64,000 nt of DNA from Albula goreensis (Eukaryota > Chordata > Actinopteri > Albuliformes > Albulidae), in NCBI GenBank assembly GCA_022829145.1, contig CM040744.1, positions 6,855,001 through 6,919,000 on the forward strand, read 5' to 3'. Shown here piece after piece: positions 25,691-38,699 of this stretch (positions within the stretch are counted from its first letter, which is position 1; every line of letters begins with the position of its first letter). The position numbers were made by a program, and so were the translations under genes. Below the pieces are notes generated by a model, which had not been told where the DNA came from, searched no databases, and was given only the letters and a program-made list of their open reading frames with translations.

Positions 25691-28119
25691 TCCGATTTTT
25701 CATACTTTTTTCAGGTCCGCGGCTTACGTTTTTTTCGGTTGTGGGCTCAACTCATTCCTTTTGCGTTTTTCTCCCATTTAATCCATTCCTGGTTCCTATT
25801 TTCTTCGTATCCACTATCAGCAGGTACTGTCCAATCATTTTAAGCAGAAAAATCAAGAATTGTTGGGGGTCCGATTTTTCATACTTTTTTCAGGTCCGCG
25901 GCTTACGTTTTTTTCAGTTGTGGGCTCAACTCATTCCTTGCGTTTTCTCCCATTTAATCCATTCCTTGATCCTATTTTCTTCGTATCCACTATCAGCAGG
26001 TACTGTCCAATCATTTTAAGCAGAAAAATCAAGAATTGTTGGGGGTCCGATTTTTCATACTTTTTTCAGGTCCGCGCGACTTACGTTTTTTCAGTTGTGA
26101 GCTCAAACTCATTCCTTGCGTTTTCTCCCATTTAATCCATTCCTGGTTCCTATTTTCTTCGTTTCCACTATCAGCAGGTACTGTCCAATCATTTTAAGCA
26201 GAAAAATCAAGAATTGTTGGGGGTCCGATTTTTCATACTTTTTTCAGGTCCGCGGCTTACGTTTTTTTTTTGTGAGCTCAACTCATTCCTTTATGTTTTC
26301 TCCCATTTAATCCATTCCTGGTTCCTATTTTCTCTTCGTTCCACTATCAGCAGGTACTGTCCAATCATTTTAAGCAGAAAAATCAAGAATTGTTGGGGGT
26401 CCGATTTTTCATACTTTTTTCAGGTCCGCGGCTTACGTTTTTTCAGTTGTGAGCTCAACTCATTCCTTTGCGTTTTCTCCCATTTAATCCATTCCTTGAT
26501 TCCTATTTTTCTTATCCATCCACTATCAGCAAGTACTGTCCAATCATTTTAAGCAGAAAAATCAAGAATTGTTGGGGGTCCGATTTTCATACTTTTTTCA
26601 GGTCCGCTTACGTTTTTTCAGTTGTGGCACAACTCATTCCTTTCGCGTTTTCTCCCCATTTAATCCATTCCTGGTTCCTATTTTCTTCGTATCCACTATC
26701 AGCAGGTACTGTCCAATCATTTTAAGCAGAAAAATCAAGAATTGTTGGGGGTCCGATTTTTCATACTTTTTTCAGGTCCGCGGGGCTTACGTTTTTTTTT
26801 CGTTGTGGGCTCAACTCATTCCTTGCGTTTTCTCCCATTTAATCCATTCCTGGTTCCTATTTTCTTCGTATCCACTATCAGCAGGTACTGTCCAATCATT
26901 TTAAGCAGAAAAATCAAGAATTGTTGGGGTCCGATTTTTCATACTTTTTCAGGTCCGCGGCTTACGTTTTTTTCAGTTGGGAGCTCAACTCATTCCTTGC
27001 GTTTTCTCCCATTTAATCCATTCCTGGTTCTATTTTTCGTATCCACTATCAGCAGTACTGTCCAATCATTTTAAGCAGAAAAATCAAGAATTGTTGGGGG
27101 TCCGATTTTTCATACTTTTTTCAGGTCCGCGCTTACGTTTTTTTTCAGTTGTGGGCTCAACTCATTCCTTGCGTTTTCTCCCATTTAATCCATTCCTGGT
27201 TCCTATTTTCTTCATCCACTATCAGCAGGTACTGTCCAATCATTTTAAGCAGAAAAATCAAGAATTGTTGGGGTCCGATTTTCAGCCTTTTTCAGGTCCG
27301 CGGCTTACGTTTTTTTCAGTTGTGAGCTGCAACTCATTCCTTGCGTTTTCTCCCATTTTTAATCCATTCCTTGATCCTATTTTCTTCGTATCCACTATCA
27401 GCAGGTACTGTCCAATCATTTTAAGCAGAAAAATCAAGAATTGTTGGGGTCCGATTTTTCATACTTTTTTCAGGTCCGCGGCTTACGTTTTTTTCGTTGT
27501 GGCTCAACTCATTCCTTGCGTTTTCTCCCATTTAATCCATTCCTGGTTCCTATTTTCTTCGTATCCACTATCAGCAAGTACTGTCCAATCATTTTAAGCA
27601 GAAAAATCAAGAATTGTTGGGGGTCCGATTTTTCATACTTTTTTCAGGTCCGCGGCTTACGTTTTTTTCGGTTGTGAGCTGAACTCATTCCTTGCGTTTT
27701 CTCCCATTTAATCCATTCCTGGTTCCTATTTTCTTCGTATCCACTATCAGCAGGTACTGTCCAATCATTTTAAGCAGAAAAATCAAGAATTGTTGGGGGT
27801 CCGATTTTTCATACTTTTTTCAGGTCCGCGGCCTACGTTTTTTTCGGTTGTGAGCTGAACTCATTCCTTGCGTTTTCTCCCATTTAATCCATTCCTTGAT
27901 CCTATTTTCTTCGTATCCACTATCAGCAGGTACGGTCCAATCATTTTTAGTAGAAAAATCGAGTATTGTTGGGGGTCCGATTTTTCATACTTTTTTCAGG
28001 TTCGCGGCTTACGTTTTTTCCGGTTGTGAGCTCAACTCATTCCTTCTGTTTTCTCCCATTTAATCCATTCCTGGTTCCTATTTTCTTTGTATCCACTATC
28101 TGCAAGTACTGTCCAATCA

Positions 28120-28590
28120 TTTTAAGCAGAAAAATCAAGAATTGCTGGGGGTCGGATTTTCATACTTTTCTCAGGTCCACGGCTAATGTTTTTTTCGGTT
28201 GTGAGCTCAATGAATTCCTTGCGTTTTCTCCCATGTAATCCATTCCTTGATCCTATTTTCTTCGTATCCACTATCAGCAGGTACTGTCCAATCATTTTAA
28301 ACAGAAAAATCAAGTATTGTTGGGGGTCCGATTTTTCATACTTTTTTCAGGTCCGCGGCTTACTTTTTTTTCGGTTGTGGGCTCAATTCATTCCTTGCGT
28401 TTTCTCCCATTTAATCCATTCCTGGTTCCTATTTTCTTCGTATCCACTATCAGCAGGTACTGTCCAATCATTTTAAGCAGAAAAATCAAGAATTGTTGGG
28501 GGTCCGATTTTTCATACTTTTTTCAGGTCCGCGGCTTACGTTTTTTTCAGTTGTGGGCACAACTCATTTTTTGCGTTTTCTCCCATTTAA
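28120..28590 (+). repeat. Duplicated module D4, copy a
   Basis: Holds the rare monomer with GTCGGATTTTCATAC, TCTCAGGTCCACGGC and TAATGTTTTTTTC (about 28151-28195), an AGTATTG unit, and GGGCACAACTCATTTTTTGC about two monomers later (28555). Both landmarks repeat at the same spacing about 2460 bp downstream. Confidence 0.8.
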
Positions 28591-28664
28591 TCCATTCCTG
28601 GTTCCTATTTTCTTCGTCTCCACTATCAGCAGGTACTGTCCAATCATTTTAAGCAGAAAAATCA

Positions 28665-30540
28665 AGTATTGTTGGGGGTCCGATTTTTCATACTTTTTTC
28701 AGGTCCGCGGCTTACGTTTTTTTCAGTTGTGAGCTCAACTCATTCCTTGCGTTTTCTCCCATTTAATCCATTCCTGGTTCCTATTTTCTTCGTATCCACT
28801 ATCAGCAGGTACTGTCCAATCATTTTAAGCAGAAAAATCAAGAATTGTTGGGGGTCCGATTTTTCATACTTTTTCAGGTCCGCGGCTTACGTTTTTTCTG
28901 GTTGTGGGCTCAACTGATTCCTTGCGTTTTCTCCCATTTAATCCATTCCTTTATCCTATTTTCTTCGTATCCACTATCAGCAGGTACTGTCCAATCATTT
29001 TAAGCAGAAAAATGAAGAATTGTTGGGGTCCGATTTTTCATACTTTTTTCAGGTCCGCGGCTTACGTTTTTTTTCAGTTGTGGGCTGAATTCATTCCTTG
29101 CATTTTCTCCCATTTAATCCATTCCTGGTTCCTATTTTCTTCGTATCCACTATCAGCAGGTACTGTCCAATCATTTTAAGCAGAAAAATCAAGAATTGTT
29201 GGGGGTCCGATTTTTCATACTTTTTCAGGTCCGCGACTTGCTTTTTTTCAGTTGTGGGCTCAATTCATTCCTTGCGTTTTCTCCCATTTAATCCATTCCT
29301 GGTTCCTATTTTCTTCGTATCCACTATCAGCAGGTACTGTCCAATCATTTTAAGCAGAAAAATCAAGAATTGTTGGGGTCCGATTTTTCATACTTTTTTC
29401 AGGTCCGCGGCTTACGTTTTTTTCAGTTGTGGGCTCAACTCATTCCTTGCGTTTTCTCCCATTTAATCCATTCCTGGTTCCTATTTTCTTCGTATCCACT
29501 ATCAGCAGGTACTGTCCAATCATTTTAAGCAGAAAAATCAAGAATTGTTGGGGGTCCGATTTTTCATACTTTTTTCAGGTCCGCGACTTACGTTTTTTTT
29601 TTCAGTTGTGGGCTCAACTCATTCCTTGCGTTTTCTCCCATTAATCCATTCCTGTTTCCTATTTTCTTCGTATCCACTATCAGCAGGTACTGTCCAATCA
29701 TTTTAAGCAGAAAAATCAAGAATTGTTGGGGGTCCGATTTTTCATACTTTTTCAGGTCCGCGGCTTACGTTTTTTTCAGTTGTGAGCTGAACTCATTCCT
29801 TGCGTTTTCTCCCATTTAATCCATTCCTGGTTCCTATTTTCTTCGTATCCACTATCAGCAAGTACTGTCCAATCATTTTAAGCAGAAAAATCAAGAATTG
29901 TTGGGGGTCCGATTTTTCATACTTTTTTCAGGTCCGCGGCTTACGTTTTTTTCAGTTGTGAGCTCAACTCATTCCTTGCGTTTTCTCCCATGTAATCCAT
30001 TCCTTGATCCTATTTTCTTCGTATCCACTATCAGCAGGTACTGTCCAATCATTTTAAGCAGAAAAATCAAGAATTGTTGGGGGTCCGATTTTTCATACTT
30101 TTTCAGGTCCGCGGCTTACGTTTTTTCCGGTTGTGAGCTCAACTCATTCCTTGCATTTTCTCCCATTTAATCCATTCCTGGTTCCTATTTTCTCCGTTTC
30201 CACTGTCAGCAAGTACTGTCCAATCATTTTAAGCAGAAAAATCAAGAATTGTTGGGGGTCCGATTTTTCATACTTTTTTCAGGTCCGCGGCTTACGTTTT
30301 TTTCAGTTGTGGGCTCAACTCATTCCTTGCGTTTTCTCCCATTTAATCCATTCCTGGTTCCTATTTTCTTCATATCCACTATCAGCAGGTACTGTCCAAT
30401 CATTTTAAGCAGAAAAATCAAGAATTGTTGGGGGTCCGATTTTTCATACTTTTTTCAGGTCCGCGGCTTACGTTTTTTTTCGGTTGTGGGCTCAACTCAT
30501 TCCTTGCGTTTTCTCCCATGTAATCCATTCCTTGATCCTA
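28665..30540 (+). repeat. Segmental duplication D2, copy a
   Basis: About 10-11 monomers repeated at 34425-36300 with an offset of about 5760 bp. Shared landmarks: CCTTTATCC (28945), GGGCTGAATTC (29082), GACTTGC (about 29235), the one-base deletion CCCATTAATCC followed by CTGTTTCC (29637), GAGCTGAACTC with CAGCAAGTAC (about 29780-29865), and two CATGTAATCC units about 530 bp apart (29987 and 30517). Confidence 0.87.
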
Positions 30541-30579
30541 TTTTCTTCGTATCCACTATCAGCAGGTACTGTCCAATCA

Positions 30580-31050
30580 TTTTAAGCAGAAAAATCAAGA
30601 ATTGTTGGGGGTCGGATTTTCATACTTTCCTCAGGTCCACGGCTAATGTTTTTTTCAGTTGTGAGCTCAACTCATTCCTTGCGTTTTCTCCCATTTAATC
30701 CATTCCTTGATCCTATTTTCTTCGTATCCACTATCAGCAGGTACTGTCCAATCATTTTAAGCAGAAAAATCAAGTATTGTTGGGGGTCCGATTTTTCATA
30801 CTTTTTTCAGGTCCGCGGCTTACGTTTTTTTTTCGTTGTGGGCTCAACTCATTCCTTGCGTTTTCTCCCATTTAATCCATTCCTGGTTCCTATTTTCTTC
30901 GTATCCACTATCAGCAGGTACTGTCCAATCATTTTAAGCAGAAAAATCAAGAATTGTTGGGGGTCCGATTTTTCATACTTTTTTCAGGTCCGCGGCTTAC
31001 GTTTTTTTCAGTTGTGGGCACAACTCATTTTTTGCGTTTTCTCCCATTTA
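30580..31050 (+). repeat. Duplicated module D4, copy b
   Basis: Second copy of the 28120-28590 module. TCAGGTCCACGGC lies at 30631 (28171 in copy a, offset 2460) and TTGTGGGCAC at 31012 (28551 in copy a, offset 2461). The offset equals 14 monomers. The copies differ in CTCAGG/CCTCAGG context and in CATGTAATCC versus CATTTAATCC. Confidence 0.8.
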
Positions 31051-32768
31051 ATCCATTCCTGGTTCCTATTTTCTTCGTATCCACTATCAGCAGGTACTGT
31101 CCAATCATTTTAAGCAGAAAAATCAAGAATTGTTGGGGGTCCGATTTTTCATACTTTTTTCAGGTCCGCGGCTTACGTTTTTTTCGGTTGTGAGCTCAAC
31201 TCATTCCTTGCGTTTTCTCCCATTTAATCCATTCCTGGTTCCTATTTTCTTCATATCCACTATCAGCAGGTACTGTCCAATCATTTTAAGCAGAAAAATC
31301 AAGAATTGTTGGGGTCCGATTTTTCATACTTTTTTCAGGTCCGCGGCTTACGTTTTTTTCAGTTGTGTGGCTCAACTCATTCCTTGCGTTTTTTCTCCCA
31401 TGTAATCCATTCCTTGATCCTATTTTCTTCGTATCCACTATCAGCAGGTACTGTCCAATCATTTTAAGCAGAAAAATCAAGTATTGTTGGGGGTCCGATT
31501 TTTCATACTTTTTTCAGGTCCGCGGCTTACGTTTTTTTCAGTTGTGGGCTCAACTCATTCCTTGCGTTTTCTCCCATTTAATCCATTCCTGGTTCCTATT
31601 TTCTTCGTATCCACTATCAGCAGGTACTGTCCAATCATTTTAAGCAGAAAAATCAAGTATTGTTGGGGGTCCGATTTTTCATACTTTTTTCAGGTCCGCG
31701 GCTTACGTTTTTTCAGTTGTGGCTCAACTCATTCCTTGCGTTTTCTCCCATTTAATCCATTCCTGGTTCCTATTTTCTTCGTATCCACTATCAGCAGGTA
31801 CTGTCCAATCATTTTAAGCAGAAAAATCAAGAATTGTTGGGGTCCGATTTTTCAGACTTTTTTCAGGTCCGCGGCTTACGTTTTTTCAGTTGTGAGCTCA
31901 ACTCATTCCTTGCGTTTTCCCATTTAATCCATTCCTTTATCCTATTTTCTTCGTATCCACTATCAGCAGGTACTGTCCAATCATTTTAAGCAGAAAAATC
32001 AAGAATTGTTGGGGGTCCGATTTTTCATACTTTTTTCAGGTCCGCGGCTTACGTTTTTTTCAGTTGTGGGCTGAACTCATTCCTTGCGTTTTCTCCCATT
32101 TAATCCATTCCTGGTTCCTATTTTCTTCGTATCCACTATCAGCAGGTACTGTCCAATCATTTTAAGCAGAAAAATCAAGTATTGTTGGGGTCCGATTTTT
32201 CATACTTTTTTCAGGTCCGCGACTTTACGTTTTTTCAGTTGTGGGCTCAACTCATTCCTTGCGTTTTCTCCCATTTAATCCATTCCTGGTTCCTATTTTC
32301 TTCGTATCCACTATCAGCAGGTACTGTCCAATCATTTTAAGCAGAAAAATCAAGAATTGTTGGGGGTCCGATTTTTCATACTTTTTCAGGTCCGCGGCTT
32401 ACGTTTTTTTCAGTTGTGAGCTCAACTCATTCCTTGCGTTTTCCCATTTAATCCATTCCTGGTTCCTATTTTCTTCGTATCCACTATCAGCAGGTACTGT
32501 CCAATCATTTTAAGCAGAAAAATCAAGAATTGTTGGGGGTCCGATTTTTCATACTTTTTTCAGGTCCGCGGCTTACGTTTTTTCAGTTGTGGGCTCAACT
32601 CATTCCTTGCGTTTTCTCCCATTTAATCCATTCCTTGTTCCTATTTTCTTCGTATCCACTATCAGCAGGTACTGTCCAATCATTTTAAGCAGAAAAATCA
32701 AGTATTGTTGGGGGTCCGATTTTTCATACTTTTTTCAGGTCCGCGACTTACGTTTTTTTTTCAGTTGT

Positions 32769-32908
32769 GGGCTCAACTCATTCCTTGCGTTTTCCCCATT
32801 TAATCCATTCCTGGTTCCTATTTTCTTCGTATCCACTATCAGCAGGTACTGTCCAATCATTTTAAGCAGAAAAATCAAGAATTGTTGGGGGTCCGATTTT
32901 TCACTTGT
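32769..32908 (+). repeat. Truncated 140-bp monomer (36-bp internal deletion)
   Basis: GGGCTCAACTC starts at 32591, 32769, 32909 and 33085, giving spacings of 178, 140 and 176. The short unit reads GATTTTTCAC then directly TTGTGGGCTC, so the segment with the first T run, CAGGTCCGCGG, CTTACG and the second T run is lost. Correcting for these 36 bp brings offsets across this point back to whole numbers of monomers. Confidence 0.9.
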
Positions 32909-33899
32909 GGGCTCAACTCATTCCTTGCGTTTTCTCCCATTTAATCCATTCCTGGTTCCTATTTTCTTCGTATCCACTATCAGCAGGTACTGTCCAATCA
33001 TTTTAAGCAGAAAAATCAAGAATTGTTGGGGTCCGATTTTTCATACTTTTTTTCAGGTCCGCGGCTTACGTTTTTTTCAGTTGTGGGCTGAATTCATTCC
33101 TTGCATTTTCTCCCATTTAATCCATTCCTGGTTCCTATTTTCTTCGTATCCACTATCAGCAGGTACTGTCCAATCATTTTAAGCAGAAAAATCAAGTATT
33201 GTTGGGGTCCGATTTTTCATACTTTTTTCAGGTCCGCGACTTGCGTTTTTTTTCAGTTGTGGGCTCAACTCATTCCTTGCGTTTTCTCCCATTTAATCCA
33301 TTCCCGGTTCCTATTTTCTTCGTATCCACTATCAGCAGGTACTGTCCAATCATTTTAAGCAGAAAAATCAAGAATTGTTGGGGGTCCGATTTTTCATACT
33401 TTTTCAGGTCCGCGGCTTACGTTTTTTTCAGTTGTGGGCTGAACTCATTCCTTGCGTTTTCTCCCATTTAATCCATTCCTGGTTCCTATTTTCTTCGTAT
33501 CCACTATCAGCAGGTACTGTCCAATCATTTTAAGCAGAAAAATCAAGAATTGTTGGGGGTCCGATTTTTCATACTTTTTTCAGGTCCGCGGCTTACGTTT
33601 TTTCAGTTGTGGGCTCAACTCATTCCTTTGCGTTTTCTCCCATTTAATCCATTCCTTGATCCTATTTTCTTCGTATCCACTATCAGCAGGTACTGTCCAA
33701 TCATTTTAAGCAGAAAAATCAAGAATTGTTGGGGGTCCGATTTTTCATACTTTTTCAGGTCCGCGGCTTACGTTTTTTCAGTTGTGAGCTCAACTCATTC
33801 CTTGCATTTTCTCCCATTTAATCCATTCCTGGTTCCTATTTTCTTCGTTTCCACTATCAGCAGGTACTGTCCAATCATTTTAAGCAGAAAAATCAAGAA

Positions 33900-34075
33900 T
33901 TGTTGGGGGTCCGATTTTTCATACTTTTTTCAGGTCCGCGGCTTACGTTTTTTTCAGTTGTGAGCTCAACTCATTCCTTGCGTTTTCTCCCATTTAATCC
34001 ATTCCTGGTTCCTATTTTCTTCGTATCCACTATCAGCAGGTACTGTCCAATCATTTTAAGCAGAAAAATCAAGAA
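33900..34075 (+). repeat. Representative 176-bp satellite monomer
   Basis: One full period in an undisturbed stretch, flanked on both sides by units of exactly 176 bp. An idealised unit has about 36 A, 41 C, 29 G and 70 T (40% GC, strong T over A skew). Counted from AATCCATTCC, features are GCAGGTACTGTCCAATCATT at 41-60, GGGGGTCCG at 86-94, T runs at about 96-100, 106-111 and 129-135, CCGCGG at 117-122, CAGTTGTG at 136-143 and GAGCTC at 143-148. As 176 is not a multiple of 3, the reading frame shifts with every unit. Confidence 0.93.
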
Positions 34076-34424
34076 TTGCTGGGGGTCCGATTTTTCATAC
34101 TTTTTTCAGGTCCGCGGCTTACGTTTTTTTCAGTTGTGAGCTCAACTCATTCCTTGCGTTTTCTCCCATGTAATCCATTCCTTGATCCTATTTTCTTCGT
34201 ATCCACTATCAGCAGGTACTGTCCAATCATTTTAAGCAGAAAAATCAAGTATTGTTGGGGGTCCGATTTTTCATACTTTTTTCAGGTCCGCGGCTTACGT
34301 TTTTTCAGTTGTGGGCTCAACTCATTCCTTTGCGTTTTCTCCCATTTAATCCATTCCTGGTTCCTATTTTCTTCGTATCCACTATCAGCAGGTACTGTCC
34401 AATCATTTTAAGCAGAAAAATCAA

Positions 34425-36300
34425 GTATTGTTGGGGGTCCGATTTTTCATACTTTTTCAGGTCCGCGACTTACGTTTTTTTTTCAGTTGTGAGGCTCAAC
34501 TTCATTCCTTGCGTTTTCTCCCATTTAATCCATTCCTGGTTCCTATTTTCTTCGTATCCACTATCAGCAGGTACTGTCCAATCATTTTAAGCAGAAAAAT
34601 CAAGAATTGTTGGGGGTCCGATTTTTCATACTTTTTTCAGGTCCGCGTTTACGTTTTTTTCAGTTGTGGCTCAACTCATTCCTTGCGTTTTCTCCCATTT
34701 AATCCATTCCTTTATCCTATTTTCTTCGTATCCACTATCAGCAGGTACTGTCCAATCATTTTAAGCAGAAAAATCAAGAATTGTTGAGGGTCCGATTTTT
34801 CATACTTTTTTCAGGTCCGCGGCTTACGTTTTTTTCAGTTGTGGGCTGAATTCATTCCTTGCATTTTCTCCCATTTAATCCATTCCTGGTTCCTATTTTC
34901 TTCGTATCCACTATCAGCAGGTACTGTCCAATCATTTTAAGCAGAAAAATCAAGTATTGTTGGGGGTCCGATTTTTCATACTTTTTTCAGGTCCGCGACT
35001 TGCTTTTTTCAGTTGTGGGCTCAATTCATTCCTTGCGTTTTCTCCCATTTAATCCATTCCTGGTTCCTATTTTCTTCGTATCCACTATCAGCAGGTACTG
35101 TCCAATCATTTTAAGCAGAAAAATCAAGAATTGTTGGGGTCCGATTTTTCATACTTTTTCAGGTCCGCGGCTTACGTTTTTTTTCGGTTGTGGGCTCAAC
35201 TCATTCCTTGCGTTTTCTCCCATTTAATCCATTCCTGGTTCCTATTTTCTTCGTATCCACTATCAGCAGGTACTGTCCAATCATTTTAAGCAGAAAAATC
35301 AAGAATTGTTGGGGGTCCGATTTTTCATACTTTTTCAGGTCCGCGACTTACGTTTTTTTTTCAGTTGTGGGCTCAACTCATTCCTTGCGTTTTCTCCCAT
35401 TAATCCATTCCTGTTTCCTATTTTCTTCGTATCCACTATCAGCAGGTACTGTCCAATCATTTTAAGCAGAAAAATCAAGAATTGTTGGGGGTCCGATTTT
35501 TCATACTTTTTTCAGGTCCGCGGCTTACGTTTTTTTCAGTTGTGAGCTGAACTCATTCCTTGCGTTTTCTCCCATTTAATCCATTCCTGGTTCCTATTTT
35601 CTTCGTATCCACTATCAGCAAGTACTGTCCAATCATTTTAAGCAGAAAAATCAAGAATTGTTGGGGGTCCGATTTTTCATACTTTTTTCAGGTCCGCGGC
35701 TTACGTTTTTTCGGTTGTGGGCACAACTCATTTTTTGCGTTTTCTCCCATGTAATCCATTCCTTGATCCTATTTTCTTCGTATCCACTATCAGCAGGTAC
35801 TGTCCAATCATTTTAAGCAGAAAAATCAAGAATTGTTGGGGGTCCGATTTTTCATACTTTTTTCAGGTCCGCGGCTTACGTTTTTTTTTCGTTGTGAGCT
35901 CAACTCATTCCTTGCGTTTTCTCCCATTTAATCCATTCCTGGTTCCTATTTTCTTCGTATCACTATCAGCAGGTACTGTCCAATCATTTTAAGCAGAAAA
36001 ATCAAGAATTGTTGGGGGTCCGATTTTTCATACTTTTTTCAGGTCCGCGACTTACGTTTTTTCGGTTGTGAGCTCAACTCATTCCTTGCGTTTTCTCCCA
36101 TTTAATCCATTCCTGGTTCCTATTTTCTTCATATATCCACTATCAGCAGGTACTGTCCAATCATTTTAAGCAGAAAAATCAAGAATTGTTGGGGGTCCGA
36201 TTTTTCATACTTTTTTCAGGTCCGCGGCTTACGTTTTTTTTTCTTTTGTGAGCTCAACTCATTCCTTGCGTTTTCTCCCATGTAATCCATTCCTTGATCC
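34425..36300 (+). repeat. Segmental duplication D2, copy b
   Basis: Second copy of 28665-30540. GGGCTGAATTC is at 34843 (offset 5761), CCCATTAATCC at 35396 (5759), and CATGTAATCC at about 35746 and 36278 (5759 and 5761). Adding the 36-bp deletion at 32.9 kb gives 33 monomers. Differences include GAGGCTCAACTTC at about 34490, GGGCACAACTCATTTTTTGC at 35718 in place of GAGCTCAACTCATTCC, and CGTATCACTATC near 35955. Confidence 0.87.
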
Positions 36301-38458
36301 TATTTTCTTCGTATCCACTATCAGCAGGTACTGTCCAATCATTTTAAGCAGAAAAATCAAGTATTGTTGGGGGTCCGATTTTTCATACTTTTTTCAGGTC
36401 CGCGGCTTACGTTTTTTTTTTTTCAGTTGTGAGCTCAACTCATTCCTTGCGTTTTCTCCCATTTAATCCATTCCTGGTTCCTATTTTCTTCGTATCCACT
36501 ATCAGCAGGTACTGTCCAATCATTTTAAGCAGAAAAATCAAGTATTGTTGGGGGTCCGATTTTTCATACTTTTTTCAGGTCCGCGCTTACGTTTTTTTCA
36601 GTTGTGGGCTCAACTCATTCCTTGCGTTTTCTCCCATTTAATCCATTCCTGGTTCCTATTTTCTTCGTATCCACTATCAGCAGGTACTGTCCAATCATTT
36701 TAAGCAGAAAAATCAAGAATTGTTGGGGGTCCGATTTTTCATACTTTTTTCAGGTCCGCGGCTTACGTTTTTTTCAGTTGTGGGCTCAACTCATTCCTTG
36801 CGTTTTCTCCCATTTAATCCATTCCTTTTCCTATTTTCTTCGTATCCACTATCAGCAGGTACTGTCCAATCATTTTAAGCAGAAAAATCAAGAATTGTTG
36901 GGGTCCGATTTTTCATACTTTTTCAGGTCCGCGGCTTACGTTTTTTTTTCAGTTGTGGGCTCAACTCATTCCTTGCGTTTTCTCCCATTTAATCCATTCC
37001 TGGTTCCTATTTTCTTCGTATCCACTATCAGCAGGTACTGTCCAATCATTTTAAGCAGAAAAATCAAGAATTGTTGGGGTCCGATTTTTCATACTTTTTC
37101 AGGTCCGCGACTTGCGTTTTTTTCAGTTGTGGGCTCAACTCATTCCTTGCGTTTTCTCCCATTTAATCCATTCCTGGTTCCTATTTTCTTCGTATCCACT
37201 ATCAGCAGGTACTGTCCAATCATTTTAAGCAGAAAAATCAAGAATTGTTGGGGGTCCGATTTTTCATACTTTTTCAGGTCCGCGGCTTACGTTTTTTTCA
37301 GTTGTGGGCTCAACTCATTCCTTGCGTTTTCTCCCATTTAATCCATTCCTGGTTCCTATTTTCTTCGTATCCACTATCAGCAGGTACTGTCCAATCATTT
37401 TAAGCAGAAAAATCAAGAATTGTTGGGGGTCCGATTTTTCATACTTTTTTCAGGTCCGCGGCTTACGTTTTTTCAGTTGTGGGCTCAACTCATTCCTTGC
37501 GTTTTCTCCCATTTAATCCATTCCTGGTTCCTATTTTCTTCTTATCCACTATCAGCAGGTACTGTCCAATCATTTTAAGCAGAAAAATCAAGTATTGTTG
37601 GGGGTCCGATTTTTCATACTTTTTTCAGGTCCGCGGCTTACGTTTTTTTCTGTTGTGAGCTCAACTCATTCCTTGCGTTTTCTCCCATGTAATCCATTCC
37701 TTGATCCTATTTTCTTCGTATCCACTATCAGCAGGTACTGTCCAATCATTTTAAGCAGAAAAATCAAGAATTGTTGGGGGTCCGATTTTTCATACTTTTT
37801 TTTCAGGTCCGCGGCTTACGTTTTTTTCAGTTGTGGGCACAACTCATTCCTTGCGTTTTCTCCCATTTAATCCATTCCTGGTTCCTATTTTCTTTTGTAT
37901 CCACTATCAGCAGGTTCTGTCGAATCATTTTAAGCAGAAAAATCAAGAATTGTTGGGGGTCGGATTTTTCAGACATTTTTCAGGTCCGCGGCTTACGTTT
38001 TTTTCGGTTGTAGGCTCAACTGATTCCTTCTGTTTTCTCCCATTTAATCCATTCTTGGTTCTTATTTTCTTTGTATCCAATATCAGCAAGTACTGTCCAA
38101 TCATTTTAAGCAGAAAAATCAAGAATTGTTGGGGGTCCGATTTTTCAGACATTTTTTTTTTCAGGTCCGCGGCTTACGTTTTTTTCGGTTGTGGGCACAA
38201 CTGATTCCTTGCGTTTTCTCCCATTTAATCCATTCCTGGTTACTTTTTTCTTCGTATCCACTATCAGCAGGTACTGTCCAATCATTTTAAGCAGAAAAAT
38301 CAAGAATTGTTGGGGGTCCGATTTTTCATACTTTTTTCAGGTCCGCGGCTTACGTTTTTTTCAGTTGTGGGCACAACTCATTCCTTGCGTTTTCTCCCAT
38401 TTAATCCATTCCTGGTTCCTATTTTCTTCGTATCCACTGTCAGCAGGTACTGTCCAAT

Positions 38459-38537
38459 CATTTTAAGCAGAAAAATCAAGAATTGTTGGGGGTCCGATTC
38501 ATTTTAAGCAGAAAATCAAAATTGTTGGGGTCCGATT
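38459..38537 (+). repeat. Local tandem duplication inside one monomer
   Basis: The segment from CATTTTAAGCAG to GGGTCCGATT is present twice: about 41 bp at 38459-38499 and about 38 bp at 38500-38537. The second copy has shorter A and G runs (GAAAATCAAAATTG, TTGGGGTCC). Both end in GATT and the following segment begins CATT, compatible with a slippage or microhomology event. Confidence 0.85.
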
Positions 38538-38699
38538 TTTCATACTTTTTCAGGTCCGCGGCTTACGTTTTTTCAGTTGTGAGCTCAACTCATTCCTTGC
38601 GTTTTCTCCCATTTAATCCATTCCTGGTTCCTATTTTCTTCGTATCCACTATCAGCAGGTACTGTCCAATCATTTTAAGCAGAAAAATCAAGAATTGTT

